Part shown: positions 5,687-12,404 of the stretch, in pieces
Numbering within the stretch: the stretch's first letter is position 1
Layout of the letters: the number at the start of each line of letters is the position of its first letter
From: an uncultured Bacilli bacterium
GTDB taxonomy: Bacteria; Bacillota_I; Bacilli_A; RF39; UBA660
Reading direction: 5' to 3'
Length of the DNA stretch: 14,612 nucleotides
Assembly: GCA_934162325.1 (NCBI GenBank)
Contig: CAKPIH010000031.1
Span: 1-14,612, forward strand
Position numbers and translations under genes: made by a program
The notes under the pieces: generated by a model
The model's input: only the letters and a program-made list of their open reading frames with translations
The model's database searches: none
Told to the model about the DNA's origin: nothing

Positions 5687-7546
5687 ATGGCAATTATAGA
5701 TTTAGCAATTATAGATTTATTTGGGATAGGAAAAGCAATAGAACATGGATTTCGGACTTTGATGTTCATTATTTGTGACGGTATTTATAGGTTGATATAT
5801 TTAACATTTTATGTATTTGAAAAACTTGGTACTGCAAGACTAATTGAAGATACGCAACAAATATTTAGCAGAGTTTCTTTAATTATAGGATTGTTTATGG
5901 TATTTAGGGTAACCTTTTCATTTATACAATATATAATCGATCCAGATGCAATGTTGGATAAGAAAAAGGGCGCTGGTAATATTATAATGAAAATCATTAT
6001 ATCGATAGTATTGTTAGGAAGTACATCAACAATTTTTAATTTGGCATTTAAGGCAAACAATCTACTTATAGAAAATCAAGTTGTTGGAAGAATAATTTTT
6101 GGTTCGAGTTCGTCAAACGGACGTAATTATGATGAGAAATATAGTACTCCTGAAAATCCAACAACATTTGGCGGAAGACTTAGTGCTGAGGTGTTTTCTG
6201 CATTTTATAGATTGAATCCTGAAGCATCGCCATCATTAGGCCTTCAAAAAAAATGTGAGGAATGGCTTACGGAGGATGCAAGCCATAAAAATGCAAGCGT
6301 GTTAAAGAAGAAAATTACCCAAAATAAAGGCCGCTTAACAGGCTATAAAGAGTCCCCAGCTTCAAAATGTTTAAATGAACAAGATTCATCTGGAGAATAT
6401 ATAGTTGACTTTGATGCTGGAGGAATAATAGCAGTAGTAGCAGGATTGGCAGTTTTATATACAATAATTATTTTTACAATACAAGTAGGAGTAAGAGTAA
6501 TTCAACTTGCATATCTACAAATAATAGCACCAATTCCAATACTTATGTATATAACTCCAAAAGGAGATGAACAATTAAAAAAATGGGGTCAGCAATGTTT
6601 AACAACATTTTTAGATTTCTTTTTAAGAAGCGCAATTATATATTTCGCTATATTTGTAATTCAAAATATCTGGGAAACCGGTTTTGTTGGTAAGTTATTG
6701 TCAGCAAATAGTGAGAGTAGTAGTGGTTGGGAAACTGCTTATGTAGGTATAATAATGATAATAGCAGTATTAACTTTTGCAAAAAAAGTTCCTAATTTAA
6801 TTAAGGAAATATTCCCCTCACTTGGTGGTGCTGCAGGATTTGATTATGGCTTGAGTTTTAAAAAACAAGTAGTAGAACCATTAAAAACAGGTTATAATTC
6901 ACCATTAGGTTGGGGATTAAAACTAGGAAAAGCTGGTGCAGTAGCTGCCATTGGAGCAATAGATAGAAAAAAATATAATTTGCCTAAACCAAGAAGCAAG
7001 TTCCAACAAAAATTAGATAAATTAACTCCAGGTCGTGCAGAAGCTATAAAAAATGTTACTGAAGGTAGAAAAGAAGTTAGAGAAATAGACAATAAGTGGA
7101 ATGATGGAGTAGAGATTGCAAAAAAATTTACTTCACATGGCTTTACCGCTGCAGGAACAGGTTCAAGAGGTTGGGATAAAGCACTAGATGGAACTACTAG
7201 AAGAAACTACAAAATAATTTTTAAACATGAAGAATTCATAAATTCTAAAATGAATTTAGATAAGACAAAGAAAGAAGTTGAAACATTAAGAGATGGTTTA
7301 ATTCAGGTTCAAAGTGGTAGCTCATTTACTTATGGTGGAGTCACTTATAACAGTTCTAATGCAGCAGCGTTATCAGATCTATATAATTCAAAAAGTGGTG
7401 CATTTTCTGGCATGGAAAAAGTGCATGATAGTCTTAGAAAACAATATGCAGATGATGCTAGAACTGAAGATAAATTTAAATTTATTAAAAATAATCCAGC
7501 AAACCCAGCATCACCAACGCATACACATACTACAGAGGGTATATAA
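5687..7546 (+). CDS. VirB6/TrbL-like polytopic T4SS channel protein
   Basis: 619 residues. Hydrophobic helices lie at about 23-45, 61-84, 98-118, 245-268, 273-290, 306-327 and 350-365. A ~105-residue hydrophilic loop (about 140-243), containing Cys190 and Cys228, separates the third and fourth helices. The segment around 265-305 (VGVRVIQLAYLQIIAPIPILMYITP, then LKKWGQQCLTTFLDFFLRSAIIYF) is typical of VirB6-like inner-membrane proteins of Gram-positive conjugation systems, which form the translocation channel. A ~240-residue charged C-terminal tail is probably cytoplasmic. The ribosome site AGAGGTGGG at 5675-5683 lies just before ATG 5687. The neighbours (pilin-hairpin protein before, VirB3-like and VirB4 after) support the assignment. 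Confidence 0.85.
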   Translation: MAIIDLAIIDLFGIGKAIEHGFRTLMFIICDGIYRLIYLTFYVFEKLGTARLIEDTQQIFSRVSLIIGLFMVFRVTFSFIQYIIDPDAMLDKKKGAGNIIMKIIISIVLLGSTSTIFNLAFKANNLLIENQVVGRIIFGSSSSNGRNYDEKYSTPENPTTFGGRLSAEVFSAFYRLNPEASPSLGLQKKCEEWLTEDASHKNASVLKKKITQNKGRLTGYKESPASKCLNEQDSSGEYIVDFDAGGIIAVVAGLAVLYTIIIFTIQVGVRVIQLAYLQIIAPIPILMYITPKGDEQLKKWGQQCLTTFLDFFLRSAIIYFAIFVIQNIWETGFVGKLLSANSESSSGWETAYVGIIMIIAVLTFAKKVPNLIKEIFPSLGGAAGFDYGLSFKKQVVEPLKTGYNSPLGWGLKLGKAGAVAAIGAIDRKKYNLPKPRSKFQQKLDKLTPGRAEAIKNVTEGRKEVREIDNKWNDGVEIAKKFTSHGFTAAGTGSRGWDKALDGTTRRNYKIIFKHEEFINSKMNLDKTKKEVETLRDGLIQVQSGSSFTYGGVTYNSSNAAALSDLYNSKSGAFSGMEKVHDSLRKQYADDARTEDKFKFIKNNPANPASPTHTHTTEGI

Positions 7547-7576
7547 TATTTAAAATAAAAAGGAGTGTGATATATA

Positions 7577-7906
7577 GTGAATGGATATTTAGTACCAGCT
7601 AATGCTAAAAGAGGTACATTAATATTTAATATATTTAGACCAGTAGACTTAATAATGTTTAGTGTTGGTGCTGGGTTATCATTATTGCTATTAATGATAA
7701 CTCAGTCATCAAGTACATTAGTTGTAATACTATCTTGTTTACCAGTAGCTATAACTGGTTTACTAGTAGTACCGATACCAAATTATCATAATGTACTTTG
7801 TGCTATACAAAGCATATTAAGATTCTACAATGAAAGAAGAAATTATATATGGAGAGGTTGGTGTTTTTATGGCGAATTTGGAAGCGAAGACAAAAACAAA
7901 AAGTAA
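7577..7906 (+). CDS. PrgI/VirB3/TcpE-like small membrane protein
   Basis: 109 residues from GTG 7577, the only start that fits because an in-frame TGA lies at 7568-7570; GGAG at 7562-7565 is 11 nt upstream. After VPANAKRG and FNIFRPVDLI there are two adjacent hydrophobic helices (about 25-45 and 47-66). A conserved-looking VPIPNYHNV and a basic tail (RFYNERRNYIWRGW) follow. Small two-helix proteins directly before VirB4 are typical VirB3, PrgI or TcpE equivalents that link the ATPase to the membrane. Its last 38 bases overlap the first VirB4 gene in another frame, so translation of the two is probably coupled. Which of the three families it belongs to cannot be settled by eye. Confidence 0.75.
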   Translation: MNGYLVPANAKRGTLIFNIFRPVDLIMFSVGAGLSLLLLMITQSSSTLVVILSCLPVAITGLLVVPIPNYHNVLCAIQSILRFYNERRNYIWRGWCFYGEFGSEDKNKK

Positions 7907-8435
7907 TTCTAAATATACTGAAGATTGGATACCTATTAGAAATATTTCTAATGGTATGATAGTATTAGATAATAAAAAGAAAGTAACAGGTGTTAAAATA
8001 AGACCTAGAAATATCTTTATTCTAGATCAAGGTACACAAGATAATGTATTAATAGCATTAAAAAACTTTTACAATATGATTGATTTTGAATTCTGGCTAA
8101 TATCAGCAGACCGTCCAGTAGACTTAAATAATTACTTAGCTAGATTACAATTATTATATAATCAGACTCCTAATCCAGCAGTTAGAAAGTTAATTAATCA
8201 AGATATTGATAAAGCCAATGATTTTATGAATAATAATATTACTGATACTGAGTATTATATCTTATTTAAAGAAAAGAATGATGATTTAATTCAGAAAAGA
8301 CTTAGAACATTAGTTACTGGATTAGCTAATGCAGGACTTGAAGCCACTCAAGTATCAAATGATGATTTAAGAATAATATTAGATAATTTTCTTAATAGTG
8401 GAATGACTACTAATTTTGGGACGGTGATTTCGTAA
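7869..8435 (+). CDS. VirB4 N-terminal domain as a separate protein
   Basis: 188 residues from ATG 7869. The upstream in-frame ATG 7830 lies deep inside the preceding gene; GAGAGG at 7852-7857 is 11 nt before 7869. After a basic tail the protein reads YTEDWIPIRNISNGMIVLDNKKKVTGVKIRPRN, then helical segments (IALKNFYNMIDFEFWLISADRPVDLNNYL). This is the N-terminal domain seen in Gram-positive VirB4 ATPases of the Tn1549/CD1110 kind. It has no Walker motifs; these are in the next gene. It ends TAA with the last A shared by the ATG of that gene (TAATG at 8433-8437). The N-terminal domain of VirB4 normally docks the ATPase to membrane partners, so the two products probably work as one complex. Confidence 0.8.
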   Translation: MANLEAKTKTKSNSKYTEDWIPIRNISNGMIVLDNKKKVTGVKIRPRNIFILDQGTQDNVLIALKNFYNMIDFEFWLISADRPVDLNNYLARLQLLYNQTPNPAVRKLINQDIDKANDFMNNNITDTEYYILFKEKNDDLIQKRLRTLVTGLANAGLEATQVSNDDLRIILDNFLNSGMTTNFGTVIS

Positions 8436-10219
8436 TGAGTTTTAAAAGTGAACTAGCTCCTAAAGGATTACAATTTAATCCTTCAGATTTTGTAATAAGT
8501 GATAAGTATGCAACAATACTTACAGTAATATCTTATCCTAGATTTATAGGACCAGGATATCTATCTAATTTAACAAATATGTCTGGTGTTAAACTAGTAA
8601 TAAAACATATACCAGTACCATTTACTGTACTTGCTAAAATGTTAAATAAAGAAATATCAGATTTAAGAAGTAGATATCAACAAGAAAAAGATAGAACGAT
8701 TCAAGAAAGAATAAGACAAGATGTTGATTCATTAGAATACTTTATTCAACAGTTTACTGCTTCTCAAGCAAAGACATTTGATTTTCAAATGCATATTATG
8801 ATAACTGCTAATACTAGAGAAGAACTTGAAATGAAAAAAGTAAATATTAAAAACTATATGGATGCTATGGAATTGAGAGCAGTACCATTAAGATTTGAGC
8901 AAGAAAGGGTATTGAAGTCAATACTTCCTATATTTGAAAAGCAACCAATTGAAGATAGAATAGGAACTCCTATGCCATCCCCAACAATGGCTGCTATGTA
9001 TCCTTTTATCTTTGATAGTATTAAAGATGATGGATTATCAACATTACTTGGTGTAGATTTCTCTGGTGGTGTAGTGTTATTTAATCAATTCTTGTATCAA
9101 TTAAAAAAAGAAAGCAATAGAAATAATGCTAATATGATTATTTTAGGTACATCAGGTAGTGGTAAATCTACAGCAGCGAAATTAATTCTTAGAAGTCATA
9201 TCCGAAATGGCTACCAAATAGTAGCAGTAGATCCTGAAGGTGAAATAAGTGAAATGACTAGGATGTATGGTGGTGATGTTGTAGATCTTGGTAAAGGTGG
9301 AGAATACGGAATGGTAAATCCACTTGAAGTAATCATGGATGCTGATGAAAACGAAATTAAAAATGGTTTAGGATATACTGTTTTAAATAAAACATTGCAA
9401 TCATTAAAAGCATTTATGAAATACTATTCTCCTGATATAGAAGAAGATGTACTAGCCCTATTTAGTGGTGTAGTACAAGATACATATGCTAGATTTGGAA
9501 TAACATTTACATCGGACTTTTCTAAGTTTACATCAAAAGATTATCCAACATTTAGTGATGTCTATATAACAGTAACTAGTAAATTAACATCTATGACTGA
9601 GAAAACTCATGAAAGAGATGTAATGGAAAGATTAGAATTAAAATTAAGACCATTAGTTAGAGAATTAAAATACTACTTTAATGGACATACATCAATAAAT
9701 ACAGAAAGTGATTTTCTAGTATTTAATATTAAAGAGTTAATGAATTCTGATGCTAATATAAGAAATGCTTTATTATTTAATGTATTAAAGTTTGCTTGGG
9801 GATTATGTTTAAATCCTAATGTAAATACTGTTTTATCAGTAGATGAAGCCCACGTTTTATTAGGAGCAAAAAATGAATTAGGTGCTGAATTCTTAGCTCA
9901 AGTACAAAGAAGAGCCAGAAAATACAATACTGGTACAATAATAATAACACAGCAACCATCAGACTTTGTAGCAGATGGAATATTAATGCATGGTAAAGCA
10001 ATATTTGACAATTCATCTTATTATTTAGTAATGGGATTAAAGAAACAAGCAGTAGAAGACTTAGCTATGCTAATAGATTTAAATGATAATGAAAAAGAAT
10101 CAATAAAGAGATTCAGTCAAGGTGAAGCATTATTTGTATGTGGTAATAGAAGAATGCAAATCAATGTAATAGTAACTGAAGATGAATTAGAGTCATTTGG
10201 CTCTGGTGGTGGTTTATAA
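8435..10219 (+). CDS. VirB4 ATPase, C-terminal two-domain part
   Basis: 594 residues. The first ~220 continue a VirB4 N-terminal region (SFKSELAPKGLQF, then KLVIKHIPVPF and a helical segment), and the ATPase core follows. Walker A is GTSGSGKS at 238-245, Walker B is LSVDEAH at 467-473 with D470 and E471, and the later ITQQPSD (504-510) and RRARKYNTG (492-500) are typical of VirB4/TraC. VirB4 hydrolyses ATP at the inner face of the membrane to drive pilus biogenesis and DNA or protein transfer. The ATG overlaps the upstream stop by one base, and GGTGAT at 8423-8428 lies 6 nt before it, so it has its own ribosome site. The frame is -1 relative to the upstream gene and is closed by a TAA at 8411-8413, so a longer fusion would need a frameshift between 8414 and 8435. 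Confidence 0.9.
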   Translation: MSFKSELAPKGLQFNPSDFVISDKYATILTVISYPRFIGPGYLSNLTNMSGVKLVIKHIPVPFTVLAKMLNKEISDLRSRYQQEKDRTIQERIRQDVDSLEYFIQQFTASQAKTFDFQMHIMITANTREELEMKKVNIKNYMDAMELRAVPLRFEQERVLKSILPIFEKQPIEDRIGTPMPSPTMAAMYPFIFDSIKDDGLSTLLGVDFSGGVVLFNQFLYQLKKESNRNNANMIILGTSGSGKSTAAKLILRSHIRNGYQIVAVDPEGEISEMTRMYGGDVVDLGKGGEYGMVNPLEVIMDADENEIKNGLGYTVLNKTLQSLKAFMKYYSPDIEEDVLALFSGVVQDTYARFGITFTSDFSKFTSKDYPTFSDVYITVTSKLTSMTEKTHERDVMERLELKLRPLVRELKYYFNGHTSINTESDFLVFNIKELMNSDANIRNALLFNVLKFAWGLCLNPNVNTVLSVDEAHVLLGAKNELGAEFLAQVQRRARKYNTGTIIITQQPSDFVADGILMHGKAIFDNSSYYLVMGLKKQAVEDLAMLIDLNDNEKESIKRFSQGEALFVCGNRRMQINVIVTEDELESFGSGGGL

Positions 10220-10241
10220 TCGCTGTTAGGTGGTGAGAATT

Positions 10242-11417
10242 ATGGATGAAAAAGAAACTAATAATAGTAAAGCAAAAACGTTATGGAAAAGTTTACCATT
10301 AAAGATAAAACTAATAATAGTTTGTATTACTGTTGGTTTCTTTTCTCTTATAATTTTTTTAATAGTTTTAATAACTCCTCTTATGAGTTTAGGAATTATT
10401 GAAATAGCTGAAGGAACTACAGGAAGTGGTAGTAGTAATTATTCTTATATTAGTTCTTCAACTAGTTATTGGTGGCCTATAGGTAGTAGTGAAACTACTA
10501 ATGTAGGTGGAGCCTTATTTGCTGGAGGAAATCCAGTTGATACTGTTATTACTTCTTATTTTGGTGGTAGAATTCATCCTATTACTGGAGAAAAAAGTGA
10601 TCATACTGGTACAGATATTGCTTCTTATGGTGGTGCTAGTTTGAATATTATAGCAGTTCAAAGTGGTACAGTTATTTATCCTACTAAGAATGATAAAGTT
10701 AATTGTTCATCATCGGGAAATGATTTATCTTGCGGTGGTGGATATGGTAATTATGTCATGATTCAACATGCTGATGGTAATATTTCTTTATATGCACATT
10801 TATATGAAAATAGTATTACGGTTAGTGCTGGTGATCAAGTTGGTCAAGGACAAGTTATAGGAAAAATGGGAAGCAGTGGTCGTTCTACTGGAACACATTT
10901 ACATTTTGAAATAAGAAAAAATGGTCAGAGAGTAGATGGACTTAACTATGTTTCTGAAGAGAATCCTAGACCTAAAGATAATAAGGGATATGTTGGAGGT
11001 AATGATAATCAACAAGCTGTTTGTTTATCTTTAAAGAATGCTGGTTACTCTAATAATTCAATAGCGGGTATTATGGGTAATCTTAAGGGTGAAAATTCAG
11101 CATTTAATCCTAGTTTAGTTAATGAAATTGATTGTGTGGGTATTGCACAGTGGTGTTTTGGAAGAAAAGATAATTTAAAATCTACTTATGGTAATGATTG
11201 GAATCAAATTAATTCACAAGTTGAATACTTATTATATGAATTAAATGATAGATATCCAACAATAAGAAATTATTTAATGGAAAATCATACTATTGATGAT
11301 ACTACTTATTATTTTTGTATGAATTTTGAGAGACCTGGAGAGGGGCCATGTAAGGCTGGTAATAGACAAAAATTTGCTAATGAATTAATAACTTATATTA
11401 ATAATGGTTGTAATTAA
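10242..11417 (+). CDS. Membrane-anchored cell-wall hydrolase: M23 peptidase plus lysozyme-like domain
   Basis: 391 residues from ATG 10242; the AGGTGGTGAG at 10228-10237 is its ribosome site, so the in-frame GTG at 10230 is not used. A short cytoplasmic part is followed by one transmembrane helix (about 22-49) and a Gly/Ser linker. The M23 domain (~98-235) has HTGTD (His121, Asp125), YAH (His186) and HLH (His219, His221), all the usual zinc and catalytic positions. The C-terminal domain (~255-391) has GIMGNLKGENSAFNP with candidate catalytic Glu284 and GIAQWCFGR, resembling phage tail-type lysozymes. Such VirB1-like bifunctional enzymes (compare Tn916 Orf14, which pairs other domains) open peptidoglycan for the T4SS. 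It lies 22 nt after VirB4 and 9 nt before the TcpC-like gene. Six extra cysteines in the exported part suggest disulfides. Confidence 0.92.
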   Translation: MDEKETNNSKAKTLWKSLPLKIKLIIVCITVGFFSLIIFLIVLITPLMSLGIIEIAEGTTGSGSSNYSYISSSTSYWWPIGSSETTNVGGALFAGGNPVDTVITSYFGGRIHPITGEKSDHTGTDIASYGGASLNIIAVQSGTVIYPTKNDKVNCSSSGNDLSCGGGYGNYVMIQHADGNISLYAHLYENSITVSAGDQVGQGQVIGKMGSSGRSTGTHLHFEIRKNGQRVDGLNYVSEENPRPKDNKGYVGGNDNQQAVCLSLKNAGYSNNSIAGIMGNLKGENSAFNPSLVNEIDCVGIAQWCFGRKDNLKSTYGNDWNQINSQVEYLLYELNDRYPTIRNYLMENHTIDDTTYYFCMNFERPGEGPCKAGNRQKFANELITYINNGCN

Positions 11418-11426
11418 GGAGATAAG

Positions 11427-12293
11427 ATGAAAAAAGATGATATTAGAACTTTTGTAGTAATAATTATAATTTGTGCTTTGATAACAGGATTAGTTTTATT
11501 TTTAAATAGGAAAAGCAATAGCGATAAATTAGAAGTTGTTGATGAATATAATAATTTTTTTACTATAACTAATTATGTTAATAATTATTTGGGATATTCA
11601 TCTACTTATAATGCTAGTAAATTATATGATGTTTTATATTCTGATTATATTGATAGCAAAGGAATAACTATTAATAATTTATTTGATTATTTAAAAGAAT
11701 ATTCTATTGATACTTCAGTTGAAGTAAATAAGATTGAATATGTTAGTGTTAAAAATAATTATATTTATTATATTCAAGGTAAACTTAATGAAATGACTTT
11801 TGATACAACTAATGTTATTGATAATGATTTTAGAATAATTGTAATAGTGGATTTTGATAATTCTACTTATGCTGTATATCCTCTTTCTGATAAAGATGAT
11901 TACAAGAAGATTATTGATAGTATTAAGAAAATTAATATAGATAGTAATAGTAATAATAGGACTATTAAGTCTGATTTAATTACTAAGGAGAAGATTTGTG
12001 TATTATATTTATCTGATTATGTTAATAAGTTAAATTATGATATAGATGAAGCCTATAAATTACTTGATGATACTACTAAGAAAAATTATTCTTTAGAAAA
12101 ATTTAAAAGTTATATTAATAAGAATTTTGATAAGATTACGACTGATGCAGATAAATGTTTATTTGAGACTGTTGGTGATAAGAGAATATATACTGTTATT
12201 GATAAGAATGGTAATAGATATGTTTTTAGAGAAAATGGTATTATGAATTATAAGGTTAATTTTTATTTGAATGATGAAGAAAGTGAATCTTAA
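11427..12293 (+). CDS. TcpC/VirB8-like T4SS scaffold protein
   Basis: 288 residues with a short basic N-terminus, one transmembrane helix (about 8-26), and an extracytoplasmic region. That region seems to hold two related domains: YVNNYLGY followed by helices and strands (about 43-165), and YVNKLNYDIDEAYKLLDD with a similar order (about 198-288). One anchor plus two NTF2-like domains is the plan of Gram-positive TcpC/Orf13 proteins, relatives of VirB8 that scaffold the secretion complex. Sequence similarity within these families is very low, so the call rests on topology, the apparent duplication and the position after the cell-wall hydrolase. AAGGAG at 11416-11421 overlaps the upstream stop and is 5 nt before the ATG. 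Codons here end in T (GTT, ACT, ATT) more often than in VirB4. Last gene of the operon. Confidence 0.65.
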   Translation: MKKDDIRTFVVIIIICALITGLVLFLNRKSNSDKLEVVDEYNNFFTITNYVNNYLGYSSTYNASKLYDVLYSDYIDSKGITINNLFDYLKEYSIDTSVEVNKIEYVSVKNNYIYYIQGKLNEMTFDTTNVIDNDFRIIVIVDFDNSTYAVYPLSDKDDYKKIIDSIKKINIDSNSNNRTIKSDLITKEKICVLYLSDYVNKLNYDIDEAYKLLDDTTKKNYSLEKFKSYINKNFDKITTDADKCLFETVGDKRIYTVIDKNGNRYVFRENGIMNYKVNFYLNDEESES

Positions 12294-12299
12294 GTAAAT

Positions 12300-12333
12300 A
12301 AAAGAATATCTTGAAAAATAGATGTTCTTTTTT
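12300..12333 (+). terminator. Terminator of the secretion operon
   Basis: An 11-bp stem (12301-12311 with 12320-12330, one G-U pair), an 8-nt loop and a T run follow the TcpC-like gene directly. Confidence 0.8.
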
Positions 12334-12344
12334 ATTCTAAAACA

Positions 12345-12373
12345 TTTACAATTCAAACTATTAATGCTATAAT
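12345..12373 (+). promoter_or_regulatory. Promoter of the VirD4-like gene
   Basis: TTTACA (12345-12350) and TATAAT (12368-12373) are 17 bp apart, with a TG extension at 12365-12366. One mismatch from consensus over 12 bases. The bases ATGCTATAAT are shared with the secretion operon promoter at 4493-4502. GGAGG at 12389-12393 lies 11 nt before the ATG. Confidence 0.85.
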
Positions 12374-12404
12374 AAGGTTAGTAATTTTGGAGGACGATAA
12401 GTGT

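Noticed and set aside
5287..5769. 160-codon open frame on the - strand
   Set aside because: It spans the end of the Cys-rich protein gene and the start of the VirB6-like gene, both well supported on the + strand, and its hydrophobic residues mirror their codons.
7314..7553. 79-codon + strand frame within the 3' part of the VirB6-like gene
   Set aside because: It overlaps the VirB6-like coding sequence completely in another frame, has no ribosome site and a composition unlike a real protein.
8405..8440. VirB4 as a pseudogene broken by a frameshift
   Set aside because: The downstream part has its own ATG, a correctly placed GGTGAT ribosome site and a one-base stop/start overlap, and both frames remain intact. 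Two functional genes are the better reading, though a sequencing indel cannot be excluded.
12159..12356. Small - strand open frame over the end of the TcpC-like gene
   Set aside because: It crosses the operon terminator and its coding character is that of an antisense of AT-rich sequence.
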